A stretch of DNA of 23,658 bases from Lachnospiraceae bacterium UBA7205 (GCA_002490665.1 DKUL01000015.1:50899-74556); one strand, 5' to 3'. Positions 7,100 through 15,274 are shown, counted from the stretch's first letter. The notes: a model not told the origin generated them from the letters alone. Numbers and translations: made by a program.

Positions 7100-7180
7100 C
7101 TAAATTGAACAAATATGAAAATAAACGGTCTGAAAATGAATGGGAAAATAAATGATAAAATGACTCAACGCATGAAACAT
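7100..7180 (-). CDS. Putative pyrBI leader peptide, 26 residues (pyrL-like)
   Basis: A short reading frame on the - strand with a good ribosome binding site (GGGAGG at 7194-7189, 8 nt before ATG). It encodes 26 residues beginning MFHALSHFIIYF, with 5 Phe, 5 Ile and 4 His. 42 of its 81 bases are U, mostly in UUU, AUU, UAU and CAU codons. It lies wholly between a good promoter and an attenuator-like hairpin just before pyrB. In E. coli the pyrL leader works this way: low UTP makes RNA polymerase pause in U-rich sequence, the ribosome catches up and blocks the terminator. The peptide need have no function of its own. The reading frame, ribosome site and hairpin spacing are seen directly; the mechanism is inferred by analogy. 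It was too short for routine gene calling. Confidence 0.65.
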   Translation of the reverse strand: MFHALSHFIIYFPIHFQTVYFHICSI

Positions 7181-7218
7181 ATTCTTTTCCTCCCATTCAT
7201 CCAATATATACTTTTGAT

Positions 7219-7247
7219 ATAATATCATATCGTGTGGAAGCTTTCAA
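7219..7247 (-). promoter_or_regulatory. Promoter of the pyrL-like leader and pyrBI
   Basis: On the - strand, TTGAAA (7247-7242) and TATTAT (7224-7219) are 17 bp apart. Transcription would start near 7212, giving a leader of about 160 nt before pyrB, long enough for the leader peptide and hairpin. I found no PyrR-type anti-antiterminator loop in this leader. Confidence 0.7.
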
Positions 7248-7277
7248 GAAAAAAATAAATTTTCAGTCACAAAATTT

Positions 7278-7306
7278 AGGACAAATGGTTCAGAGTCGTG
7301 TATAAT
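7278..7306 (+). promoter_or_regulatory. Promoter for the D,D-carboxypeptidase gene
   Basis: AGGACA (7278-7283) and TATAAT (7301-7306) are 17 bp apart. It is divergent from the pyrBI promoter with about 30 bp between their -35 boxes. It would give a leader of about 80 nt before the start codon at 7393. Confidence 0.6.
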
Positions 7307-7392
7307 AGTTCCTAAGTGTGCTTTTTCCAAGGCATTTTCCAAACACTTGCCGGGGAAGGCAGACAGGAATTATTTTGACAGGGATGAACATT

Positions 7393-8613
7393 ATGATGGA
7401 TGAAATGAACAATATAGCGTTAGAGGAACAGGGTGAACGGGAACGCAGCGCGCGCAGGAAGCAGCGGATGGAGGAAATGCGGCGCAGGAAAAAACAGCAG
7501 GAGCTGGTGCGCAGGCTGTTTATACCCTGCGTGGTTATCCTGGCAGTGTGTGTGTTGTTTACAGCCAGGGGAGTTGGAAAGCTGGTAAAAAAAAGCAGGG
7601 CGCAGAAAAAAGTTGAAAAACAGGAAGAAACAGAGATAAAGACAGGGACAAAGGCATCCAGAACACAGCAGAAAGCAGTCGTGAATGTGGCGGGATGTCC
7701 TGCCGGCGATGACATTGCGGAACAAATTACGGTGTGGATAGCGGATATCGATGCGCTTCCGCTTCAGACCGTGGGCGGGAAAAGTGATGCGCCGCCGCTT
7801 CGTGCGACGGCTGACGAGGGGACGAAAGCGTTCAACAGCGAGGTCGTGAGCCAGAATGGTATTTTTATTGATGTGGAAGAAAAGCGGATATTGGGACAGA
7901 AGGACGCGGGGGCGCGCATTAATCCGGCGTCGATGACCAAGATTCTCACGGTTCTCGTTGCTGCCGAGCATATTACGAATCTGGATGATACGTTTGAGAT
8001 TACGATTGACATCACGGATTACAGCTTTGTCAATGACTGTAGCAATGCCGGATTTGACGTGGGGGAAAAAGTTACGGTAAGGGATTTATTCTATGGCACG
8101 GTGCTTCCGTCAGGCGGTGATGCCGCGCTGGCGCTTGCCATATATGTGTCGGGCTCGCAGGAGGAGTTCGTCAGGCTGATGAACCAGAAGATTGACGAAC
8201 TGGGGCTGTCAAAGACCTCCCATTTTACAAACTGCGTGGGTCTTTACGACGCAAATCATTACAGCACTGTTTATGACATTAGTGTCATGTTGAAGGCGGC
8301 ATGTGACAACAGCTTTTGCAGGGAGGTGCTTGCCGCACACACATATACCACGTCCATTACGGAGCAGCATCCGGAAGGGATTATCCTGTCGAACTGGTTT
8401 CTACGGCGGATTGAGGACAAGGATACCTATGGGGAAGTGCTCTGCGCCAAGACGGGGTATGTGGCACAGTCAGGAAGCTGTGCGGCAAGCCTGGCTGCCG
8501 GCAGTGACGGAAAAGAATATATCTGCGTGACGGCACAGTCCACCAGCAGCTGGCGGTGTATCTATGACCATGTGGAACTGTACCAGCAGTTCCTTCCGCA
8601 AAAGTCAGGATAA
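7393..8613 (+). CDS. Membrane-anchored D-alanyl-D-alanine carboxypeptidase (S11 family)
   Basis: Removes the terminal D-Ala of peptidoglycan pentapeptides, limiting cross-linking by penicillin-binding proteins. I chose ATG 7393 because AGGG lies 9 nt upstream; ATG 7384 has no spaced site, and a GTG at 7318 would sit almost on the start of transcription. The protein has a highly charged cytoplasmic N-terminus (about residues 8-38, many Arg/Lys/Glu, probably helical), one membrane segment (about 40-58), a Lys/Glu-rich linker, then the catalytic domain. Active-site motifs: SMTK (Ser180, Lys183), SGG (240-242) where most relatives have SxN, and KTG (353-355). Unlike many DacA proteins it is held by an N-terminal anchor rather than a C-terminal amphipathic helix, and I see no C-terminal PBP5-type domain. 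Its last 9 bp overlap the end of the convergent gene. Confidence 0.88.
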   Translation: MMDEMNNIALEEQGERERSARRKQRMEEMRRRKKQQELVRRLFIPCVVILAVCVLFTARGVGKLVKKSRAQKKVEKQEETEIKTGTKASRTQQKAVVNVAGCPAGDDIAEQITVWIADIDALPLQTVGGKSDAPPLRATADEGTKAFNSEVVSQNGIFIDVEEKRILGQKDAGARINPASMTKILTVLVAAEHITNLDDTFEITIDITDYSFVNDCSNAGFDVGEKVTVRDLFYGTVLPSGGDAALALAIYVSGSQEEFVRLMNQKIDELGLSKTSHFTNCVGLYDANHYSTVYDISVMLKAACDNSFCREVLAAHTYTTSITEQHPEGIILSNWFLRRIEDKDTYGEVLCAKTGYVAQSGSCAASLAAGSDGKEYICVTAQSTSSWRCIYDHVELYQQFLPQKSG

Positions 8614-9045
8614 TTTGTCTGATGTGCGTTTTTTGGTAAGCAGTTTTTCAAACAAAAGTCCGGCGAGAAACCAGAACGGAAAATAGTCCAGACGGATTAG
8701 TCCGTTGACGTGCCAGTGATGGCGGTTGTAGTTCCAGGGACATACATCATGTTTTTCCAGAAGCCGTCCGCTGGCGTACTCCGCACCAAAAATTGAGAGG
8801 GCATAGACCGTGCCCCGCAGGAATAGGTGGCACTGCTTTAGGTGTGCAAACACTGGCCTGAAAAAGGCAGCGCTGCCGTAGATGGGGAACATCCAGAGCG
8901 AGGTCTGTCCCATCAGGGGAAGCTCGCGCCGCCTGAGTGCGCCAAGGGCAGTAAACGTGATTTCCATGCACCAGCCAATGGTGCCGCATTTTATAAAATT
9001 ATTGAATGTACACAAAAAGGGTAAAGGAATAATTTGCTTTCTCAT
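8605..9045 (-). CDS. CmpB-like integral membrane protein (putative ABC-transporter type IV family)
   Basis: A 146-residue, mostly hydrophobic protein with about four membrane segments (roughly 11-35, 44-67, 73-95 and 117-136). It matches what I recall of the Pfam ABC_trans_CmpB/DUF1113 family: GWCMEITF in the first segment and GLIRLDYFPFWFLAGLLFE in the last. The function of this family is not known; the transporter label is historical. The annotated ATG is poorly placed: it has no good ribosome binding site and sits inside the loop of a large hairpin whose 3' arm and U-tract lie in the first codons. A TTG codon just after the hairpin (in-frame, near 9014) is an alternative but also lacks a clear site. 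Convergent with the carboxypeptidase gene, overlapping it by 9 bp. Confidence 0.72.
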   Translation of the reverse strand: MRKQIIPLPFLCTFNNFIKCGTIGWCMEITFTALGALRRRELPLMGQTSLWMFPIYGSAAFFRPVFAHLKQCHLFLRGTVYALSIFGAEYASGRLLEKHDVCPWNYNRHHWHVNGLIRLDYFPFWFLAGLLFEKLLTKKRTSDKLS

Positions 9046-9076
9046 GCTATCAGCATAACCGATTATCCTTTACCCT
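9014..9076 (-). terminator. Large hairpin with U-tract spanning the CmpB-like start codon
   Basis: On the - strand, AGGGTAAAGGATAAT (9076-9062) pairs with ATTATTCCTTTACCCT (9033-9018) with one bulged base, and the second arm is followed by T residues (9018-9014). The 28-nt loop holds a smaller ATGCT-GAT-AGCAT hairpin that contains the ATG at 9045. It would end the transcript of the DUF5050 gene 30 bp upstream, and it may also limit expression of the CmpB-like gene. Confidence 0.75.
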
Positions 9077-9105
9077 ATTCATTACATTTTCTTATTTACA
9101 GTCTT

Positions 9106-10146
9106 TTATTTGTTTCCAAGGTTCTGCATGGCTGCCTGGGAAGCGGCATCAAAGGTGGTGACGTTGACGGCGCCGGAGACAGCGGTTTTGTATACCGGGG
9201 TGTTTGCGCCAAACCTCGTGAAATACACGTACTGCGAAGTTGCATTGATGTTGGTATATGTACCCTCTGCGACAACCTCCATTCCGGTACCGTCGCGGCG
9301 GATGCGCTTTAACTGCGGCGTGTCCCCGGAGGTCTGGTAATAAATATAGCTGTCTGTGACATTCAGCATGTCAACCCTGCTGCTGTCAAGCAGCGTCTTG
9401 GTTCCGCTGGCAGTGTTGATGCTGATGAGGGAGTAGCCGTCATGGACATCAATGCCATAGACCGTACTGCCTTCTATAATCGGCATGTACACATCCTCTG
9501 CAAGTACCTGGCGTGATGTCTTGGTTTTGGGGTCAAGCGCCATCAGGTGGAGGTCTTTTTCATTGTTCATATAATAAAAAGTAGAATTTTGCACGCTTAC
9601 CGGAAGGATATCCAGCGTCAGAAGCGTATCCTTGTTTTTACCGTCCGTTGACACTTTCTTAAGGGACACATCATCACCGGAGCTGGTATAGTACACGTCA
9701 TTGTCCGCCAGCAGCACATATTTGCCGTTTACGCGGTCAAGACAGGCAGCGTTGCGGGGGTCTTTTTTGGAGGCGCGGTAGATTCCGGAAGTGCTGATTA
9801 TGAATCCGAGCCCCGTCCCCGTCCCGCTTCCGGAGCCGCCCTGATAATAGTACAGGAATTTGCCGTCTGCATTGAGACTGGAAACTTCCGTGTATATCAG
9901 CTTCTGCATATCCGTTTCGTCAGGATTCATGCGGTAGAGCGCATTTGCATCGTATGCGTTTGCAAAGTACACATATCCGTCGCTCTCACAGAAAAGGCCG
10001 TTGTTGTACAGGTTACCGGAAGTGTTCCCCACGGTGCCGGCAGGATTTTTCGGTATTCTGTGGACGATATAGTTTGAGATGGCAATGCCTGCACCCACAA
10101 GCACGAGGCAGATAATGCAGACTGCGATGATGATTTTCTTTTTCAT
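9106..10146 (-). CDS. DUF5050 domain protein, membrane-anchored, beta-propeller-like
   Basis: A 346-residue protein with a short basic start, one membrane segment (about residues 4-24) and an extracytoplasmic region made of repeated beta-strand motifs such as DGYVYFANAYDANALYRMN, GKFLYYYQGG, NDVYYTSSGDDVSLKKVSTDG, STFYYMNNEKDLHLMAL and DSYIYYQTSGDTPQLKRIRRDG. Blocks of (Y/V)Y(Y/F) strands followed by a polar 'LxxMxxDG' strand, every 40-50 residues, are the hallmark of DUF5050 proteins, which are thought to form beta-propellers. A GSGSGTGTG linker interrupts the second blade (near residue 106). No enzyme motif is visible; function unknown, probably a surface sensor or binding protein. The start is set by AAAGGGGGA 6 nt before ATG. 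Confidence 0.82.
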   Translation of the reverse strand: MKKKIIIAVCIICLVLVGAGIAISNYIVHRIPKNPAGTVGNTSGNLYNNGLFCESDGYVYFANAYDANALYRMNPDETDMQKLIYTEVSSLNADGKFLYYYQGGSGSGTGTGLGFIISTSGIYRASKKDPRNAACLDRVNGKYVLLADNDVYYTSSGDDVSLKKVSTDGKNKDTLLTLDILPVSVQNSTFYYMNNEKDLHLMALDPKTKTSRQVLAEDVYMPIIEGSTVYGIDVHDGYSLISINTASGTKTLLDSSRVDMLNVTDSYIYYQTSGDTPQLKRIRRDGTGMEVVAEGTYTNINATSQYVYFTRFGANTPVYKTAVSGAVNVTTFDAASQAAMQNLGNK

Positions 10147-10188
10147 GGTGTTCCCCCTTTATGGATTCATTATTAATACCTTAAAAAC

Positions 10189-10217
10189 ATTATAATGAAT
10201 TTCAACGAAAATTGAAA
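10189..10217 (-). promoter_or_regulatory. Possible promoter for the DUF5050 gene
   Basis: On the - strand a perfect TATAAT lies at 10194-10189, with TTTCAA (10217-10212) 17 bp upstream as a weak -35. It gives a leader of about 35 nt before the start codon. Confidence 0.5.
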
Positions 10218-10234
10218 GAATTCTTGATAATTTT

Positions 10235-10263
10235 TTTACAAACTTTCTCTGGTGTGATATACT
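10235..10263 (+). promoter_or_regulatory. Promoter for the pheA unit
   Basis: TTTACA (10235-10240), a 17-bp spacer, then TGATATACT (10255-10263), an extended -10. Transcription would start near 10270, about 35 nt before the pheA start codon. There is no room for a leader peptide or riboswitch, so feedback on the PheA enzyme is the more likely control. Confidence 0.75.
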
Positions 10264-10305
10264 ATCGGTAGAAATAGATTGTAAGATACGAAAGTGGGGA
10301 TTATA

Positions 10306-11430
10306 ATGGACTTATCGGAACTCAGGACTGGGCTTGACGACATAGACCGGCAGATAGTCGGGCTCTACGAGAAAAGGATGGAATTGTGCGGCAAGGTTGC
10401 GGAGTATAAGATTGAGACTGGAAAAAGGGTCTTTGACAAGGAGCGCGAACAGCAGAAGCTCAAGGCGGTAAGCGATCTGACGCACAATGATTTTAATGCG
10501 CGCGGAATCCGGGATTTATTTGAACAGATTATGTCGATGAGCAGAATGCTCCAGTATCAGATGATTGCGGCGCACAATGGCATCGGAAGGCTGTCGTTCA
10601 TGGAGATGGAGGCGATAGACTGCAAAAAGTGCAGGGTGGTTTTCCAGGGAGCAGAAGGTGCGTATTCGCAGGCTGCCATGATGAAATACTTCGGGGATGA
10701 TGTTGACAGCTTCCACGTTGATACATTCCGGGACGCGATGCTTGCAATTGACGAGGGCAGCGCGGACTTTGCGGTGCTTCCGATTGAAAACTCATCAGCG
10801 GGGATTGTCAGCGAAATTTATGATTTGCTTGTTGAGTTTGAGAATTATATCGTGGGCGAACAGATTATCAGGATAGAGCATTGTCTTTTGGGCGTGCCGG
10901 GGGCAAAGGTGGAGGACATCAGGACGGTTTATTCCCATCCGCAGTCCCTCATGCAGAGCACGCACTTTCTCACGGAGAAGGGATGGCAGCAGATTAGCAT
11001 GAAAAACAATGCGTTTGCCGCAAAAAAAGTTTCCGGCGACAAGGATAAATCCCAGGCAGCGATTGCAAGTGAGACCGCTGCAAAGATATATGGGCTTGCG
11101 GTTCTTGAGAAGGGCATCAACGACTTAAAAGAAAATTCCACCCGTTTTATTATCATTACAAACCAGAAAGTATTTGCGAAGGATGCCTCCAAGATAAGCC
11201 TGTGCTTTGAGCTGTCGCATGAGAGCGGGGCGCTTTACCACGCGCTTTCCCATATGATGTACAATGGGCTCAATGTCACAAAGATTGAGTCAAGACCGCT
11301 TGCGGGACGCAACTGGGAGTACAAATTTTTCCTTGACTTTGAGGGAAACCTGACAGACGGTGCAGTAAAAAATGCGCTCAGGGGACTGCGCGAGGAGACC
11401 AGGAACATGAAAATCCTGGGGAATTATTAG
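10306..11430 (+). CDS. pheA: Bifunctional chorismate mutase / prephenate dehydratase (P-protein)
   Basis: Turns chorismate into prephenate and then phenylpyruvate in phenylalanine synthesis. The 374-residue protein has three parts in order. A chorismate mutase of the AroQ type covers about residues 1-85 (LRTGLDDIDRQIVGLYEKRM). Prephenate dehydratase covers about 107-285: VVFQGAEGAYSQAA, the PIENSSAGIV segment, and the catalytic STRF motif near 278. An ACT regulatory domain covers about 293-374 and contains ESRPLAGRNWEYKFFLDF, the phenylalanine-sensing ESRP motif. I start at ATG 10306 rather than GTG 10294 because of the GGGGA site upstream and because family members begin at MDLxELR. A good promoter sits upstream. 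The next gene follows after 41 bp and is probably read from the same transcript. Confidence 0.95.
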   Translation: MDLSELRTGLDDIDRQIVGLYEKRMELCGKVAEYKIETGKRVFDKEREQQKLKAVSDLTHNDFNARGIRDLFEQIMSMSRMLQYQMIAAHNGIGRLSFMEMEAIDCKKCRVVFQGAEGAYSQAAMMKYFGDDVDSFHVDTFRDAMLAIDEGSADFAVLPIENSSAGIVSEIYDLLVEFENYIVGEQIIRIEHCLLGVPGAKVEDIRTVYSHPQSLMQSTHFLTEKGWQQISMKNNAFAAKKVSGDKDKSQAAIASETAAKIYGLAVLEKGINDLKENSTRFIIITNQKVFAKDASKISLCFELSHESGALYHALSHMMYNGLNVTKIESRPLAGRNWEYKFFLDFEGNLTDGAVKNALRGLREETRNMKILGNY

Positions 11431-11471
11431 GAGAATAAAAAGTAATACATTGTGGGAGATGAGGTGTGGCT

Positions 11472-13034
11472 ATGGCATATAAGACGTTTGCTGCGATAGA
11501 TGTGGGATCTTATGAGCTTGCTATGAAGATATATGAAATATCAAACAAAAACGGAATAAACGAAATCGACCATATACGGCACAGGATTGAGCTTGGCACA
11601 GATTCCTATTTTACCGGAAAGATTAACAATGACCGGGTGGATGAGCTGTGCAGGATGTTAAATGAATTTACGGGAATCATGAAATCCTATAAGGTGGATG
11701 CGTACAAGGCATATGGCACAAGCGCCATCCGGGAGTCCAAAAATCTGCTGATACTGCTTGACCAGATAAGGACAAGAACCGGCGTGAAAATCGAAGTGCT
11801 CAGCAATTCCGAGCAGAGATTCCTTGACTATAAGTCGGTTGCGTCAAGGGTAAAGGATTTCCAGAACATTATAGAGAAAAGCACTGCCTTCATCGATATC
11901 GGGGGCGGCAGCGTGCAGATATCCCTTTTCGATGAGGACAGTCTGGTGACGTCCCAGAATATCAGGCCTGGCGTGCTGCGTATGCGGGAGGAATTGACAC
12001 GCGTGTCATATCGGAGCTACCAGCTCGAGGACATTGTGGAGGAAATGGTGTGCGACAGCCTGGAAAGCTTCCGGGAAATGTTTGTGGGGGACAAGAAGAT
12101 ACAGAATATTATTCTTGTCGACGATTACGTGTCGCTGATTCTGCAGAGAAATTACCTTGAGACGATAAAGAAAGGGCAGGTAAGGACTGAGAAGTTTCTG
12201 GAATTCGTCGACTCGCTGAAAAAGAAAAAGACGCGGGAAATTGCGATGTCACTTGGACTGGCACAGGAAAACATCTCACTGCTTTATCTTTCGTCGCTGA
12301 TGCTCAAATACATGATAAAGGTTCTGGGGGCAGAGATGCTGTGGGCGCCGGGCGTGTCACTGTGCGACGGCATGGCTTATGAATATGCAGAGCAGAACAA
12401 GGTACTGTCGTCAGATACGGATGGGATGCCGCACAATTTTGAGCAGGACATCCTTGACTGTGCAAGGGACATCAACCGGCGCTACCATAGCATTGAGCAC
12501 CGGACCCGCGAGCGCGAGATGATAGCGCTCACCATATTTGACAGCATTAAAAAGAACCATGGGCTGTCCCGACGCGACAGGCTGCTGCTGCAGCTGGCGG
12601 CAATCCTCAGCGAGTGCGGCAGATACATCAGCCTTGCAAATGTGGGGGAAAGCTCCTACAATATTATCAGTGCGACAGAAATTATCGGGCTGTCCCATGT
12701 CGAGCGTGAAATTGTGGCAAGCATTGTCAAGTACACCACAGAACCGTTCGCCTACTATGTGGAACTGGAACGCGGGTCCGCGCTTGACAGGGAAGCATAT
12801 TTGAGGATGTCAAAGCTTACGGCTGTCATGCGGCTTTCCGAGGGGCTTGACTTGAGCCACAGGGGAAAATGCGACAGGCTGAAGGCTGTGATTGAAAATG
12901 ACGCGCTGCTGCTCACGGTCGAATCCAATGCGGATATGACGCTGGAGTTTGGACAGTTTGAGAAGTGTGCGACGTTGTTTAATGAAATTTTTAACATCAA
13001 GCCGGTCATCAGACAAAAGAAAAGCAATATTTAA
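11472..13034 (+). CDS. Ppx/GppA-family phosphatase with a degenerate HD domain
   Basis: Ppx/GppA enzymes remove phosphate from the ends of polyphosphate or hydrolyse pppGpp. In this 520-residue protein the ASKHA-fold core (about 1-305) keeps the first phosphate loop as AAIDVGS (residues 7-13), GTSAIRES, and the glycine-rich DIGGGS loop (142-147). The first loop reads DVGSYE, where relatives have DIGSNS. The C-terminal part (about 320-520) has the helical layout of an HD domain, but the place of the His-Asp pair reads Ser380-Glu381 (ILSECGRYISL) and the usual HSYYII-type segment reads SSYNII, so metal-dependent HD chemistry looks lost. The start at ATG 11472 has GAGG 7 nt upstream; GTG 11466 is also possible. 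Polyphosphate kinase follows after 25 bp, which favours a role in polyphosphate turnover. Confidence 0.88.
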   Translation: MAYKTFAAIDVGSYELAMKIYEISNKNGINEIDHIRHRIELGTDSYFTGKINNDRVDELCRMLNEFTGIMKSYKVDAYKAYGTSAIRESKNLLILLDQIRTRTGVKIEVLSNSEQRFLDYKSVASRVKDFQNIIEKSTAFIDIGGGSVQISLFDEDSLVTSQNIRPGVLRMREELTRVSYRSYQLEDIVEEMVCDSLESFREMFVGDKKIQNIILVDDYVSLILQRNYLETIKKGQVRTEKFLEFVDSLKKKKTREIAMSLGLAQENISLLYLSSLMLKYMIKVLGAEMLWAPGVSLCDGMAYEYAEQNKVLSSDTDGMPHNFEQDILDCARDINRRYHSIEHRTREREMIALTIFDSIKKNHGLSRRDRLLLQLAAILSECGRYISLANVGESSYNIISATEIIGLSHVEREIVASIVKYTTEPFAYYVELERGSALDREAYLRMSKLTAVMRLSEGLDLSHRGKCDRLKAVIENDALLLTVESNADMTLEFGQFEKCATLFNEIFNIKPVIRQKKSNI

Positions 13035-13059
13035 GGATATCATATATGGGGGAATCAGG

Positions 13060-15264
13060 ATGGGCGATAAGAACAATAAATCAGACACAAAGACTGATTA
13101 CAGCAAATCAGTGTACTATTATAATAGGGAACTAAGCTGGCTTGCCTTTAACCACCGTGTGCTTGGAGAGGCAAGGGACAGGGACATTCCCCTCTTTGAG
13201 CGAATTAAGTTTCTGGGTATCACGGCATCAAATCTGGATGAATTTTTCATGGTGCGTGTGGCATCACTCAAGGATATGGTCAATGCGGGCTACACGAAAA
13301 AAGACATCGCAGGCATGACGCCGACGGAGCAGCTCGAGGCAGTCAACAGGGCTACCCACGAGCTTGTGAATATGCAGTATGATGTTTATAACAGGTCATT
13401 GCTCCCGCTTCTGGCACAGAATGGCCTCAAGGTGATAGAAAACCATGAGGAGCTCACAAAAAAGGACTGCGCGTTCGTGGACAGGTATTTTCAGGATAAC
13501 GTGTATCCGGTGCTCACGCCGATGGCAGTGGATTCCTCACGGCCGTTTCCGCTGATTCGGAATAAATCCCTCAACCTGGGCGCACTGGTGTCACGCAAGG
13601 AGGTCAAGGGAAGAAGGCATCTTTTTAACAAAAAGTCCGTACAGGGCAAGGAGCTGGAATTTGCGACTGTTCAGGTTCCAAGCGTCCTGCCCCGCATTGT
13701 CCAGCTTCCGGAATCATCGGACGGTACAAGGCGTGTGATTTTGCTGGAGCAGATTATTGAGAGAAATATGGATAAGCTGTTCCTGAACTATAATATAGAG
13801 TGCGCCTTTTCATTCAGGATAATGAGAAATGCGGATTTTGCCCTTGAGGAGGAAGAGGCACAGGATCTTCTAAAGGAAATTGAAAAGCAGCTGAAAAAGA
13901 GACAGTGGGGACAGGCGATTCGTCTTGAGGTCGAGGATGGCATCGAAAAGCGCCTGCTGGACATTATCAAGAAAGAGCTGATGATAGACGAGCGGGACAT
14001 CTATAATATTCCGGGGCCGCTGGACCTTACGTTTCTGATGAAGATGTACGGACTAGAGGGCTTTGACCACCTTAAGAACAAGCCATATACGCCGCAGCCT
14101 GTTCCTGAGATAGAAGCCGATGACGATATTTTTGAAAAAATCAGGGAACAGGATATTCTGCTGCACCATCCGTACCAGACGTTTACGCCGGTAGTGGATT
14201 TCATCAAACAGGCGGCGCGTGACCCGCAGGTGCTTGCCATCAAGCAGACCCTGTACCGCGTCAGCGGGAACTCGCCGATTATCGCGGCGCTTGCCCAGGC
14301 TGCGGAAAACGGCAAGCAGGTGTCCGTGCTTGTTGAGCTGAAGGCGCGGTTTGATGAGGAAAACAATATTGTGTGGGCGAAAAAGCTTGAGAAGGCGGGG
14401 TGCCATGTCATTTATGGTCTTGTCGGACTAAAGACGCACTGCAAGATTACGCTGGTGGTACGGCGCGAGGAGGAAGGCATCCGGCGCTATGTCCATCTGG
14501 GCACGGGAAACTACAATGATGCCACCGCCAAGCTGTATACCGACCTTGGAATCCTGACCTGCAATGAGGCAATCGGGGAGGACGCGACCGCGGTATTTAA
14601 TATGCTCTCGGGCTATTCCGAGCCTTTGGGATGGAACCATCTGGCGCTTGCACCCCTGTGGCTGAAGGACCGCTTCCTGTACCTGATAAACAGGGAAAAG
14701 GAAAATGCCGCAGACGGCAGTCCGGCAAGAATCATTGCAAAAATGAACTCGCTCTGCGACCCGGACATTATAAGGGCATTGTATGAAGCCGCCGCGGAGG
14801 GGGTGAAAATACAGCTGATTGTCAGGGGAATATGCTGTCTGCGCACGGGCGTCGAGGGGACGAATGACAATATTGAAGTCCGCTCCATCGTGGGTAATTT
14901 TCTGGAGCATGCGCGTATATTCTACTTTGAAAATGCAGGGGATCCGGAGGTTTACATGGCAAGTGCGGACTGGATGCCCAGAAACCTTGAGCGGCGTGTG
15001 GAAATCCTGTTCCCGGTGCTCAATGCCGAGTTAAAGGAAAAGGTTCTCCATGTGCTGGATGTCCAGCTAAACGATACGCAGAAGGCACAGTTTCTGCAGG
15101 CTGACGGAAGCTACCACAAGCTTGAGAAACAGGGAAAGGAGCTTTGCAATGCGCAGGACGAATTCTGTAAGGAGTATATGGCGCTGGCTTCTGTAAAGGA
15201 AAAGGAAGCCCAGCAGGCACGCACGTTTAAACCGGAAGTCAACCAGTCCATACAGAATAATTAA
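13060..15264 (+). CDS. ppk1: Polyphosphate kinase 1
   Basis: Makes inorganic polyphosphate reversibly from ATP through a phosphohistidine intermediate. The 734-residue length is normal. The N-terminal domain starts YYNRELSWLAFNHRVL, the standard opening of the family. The two catalytic phospholipase-D-like domains follow: HHPYQTFTPVVDFI, then IKQTLYRVSG, VELKARFDEENNI and GLKTHCKITLVVR with the likely autophosphorylated His460, and EHARIFYFEN with the second conserved His617. I start at ATG 13060, which has GGGGG upstream; a longer frame from 12949 would overlap the previous gene. It lies between a Ppx/GppA-like gene (25 bp) and maf (10 bp), so the phosphate-polymer genes form a tight unit behind pheA. 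Confidence 0.96.
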   Translation: MGDKNNKSDTKTDYSKSVYYYNRELSWLAFNHRVLGEARDRDIPLFERIKFLGITASNLDEFFMVRVASLKDMVNAGYTKKDIAGMTPTEQLEAVNRATHELVNMQYDVYNRSLLPLLAQNGLKVIENHEELTKKDCAFVDRYFQDNVYPVLTPMAVDSSRPFPLIRNKSLNLGALVSRKEVKGRRHLFNKKSVQGKELEFATVQVPSVLPRIVQLPESSDGTRRVILLEQIIERNMDKLFLNYNIECAFSFRIMRNADFALEEEEAQDLLKEIEKQLKKRQWGQAIRLEVEDGIEKRLLDIIKKELMIDERDIYNIPGPLDLTFLMKMYGLEGFDHLKNKPYTPQPVPEIEADDDIFEKIREQDILLHHPYQTFTPVVDFIKQAARDPQVLAIKQTLYRVSGNSPIIAALAQAAENGKQVSVLVELKARFDEENNIVWAKKLEKAGCHVIYGLVGLKTHCKITLVVRREEEGIRRYVHLGTGNYNDATAKLYTDLGILTCNEAIGEDATAVFNMLSGYSEPLGWNHLALAPLWLKDRFLYLINREKENAADGSPARIIAKMNSLCDPDIIRALYEAAAEGVKIQLIVRGICCLRTGVEGTNDNIEVRSIVGNFLEHARIFYFENAGDPEVYMASADWMPRNLERRVEILFPVLNAELKEKVLHVLDVQLNDTQKAQFLQADGSYHKLEKQGKELCNAQDEFCKEYMALASVKEKEAQQARTFKPEVNQSIQNN

Positions 15265-15274
15265 GGAGCAGAAT

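Noticed and set aside
7050..7212. PyrR-binding attenuator or pyrimidine riboswitch before pyrB
   Set aside because: No PyrR-type anti-antiterminator loop was found; the U-rich leader frame followed by a hairpin explains the region better.
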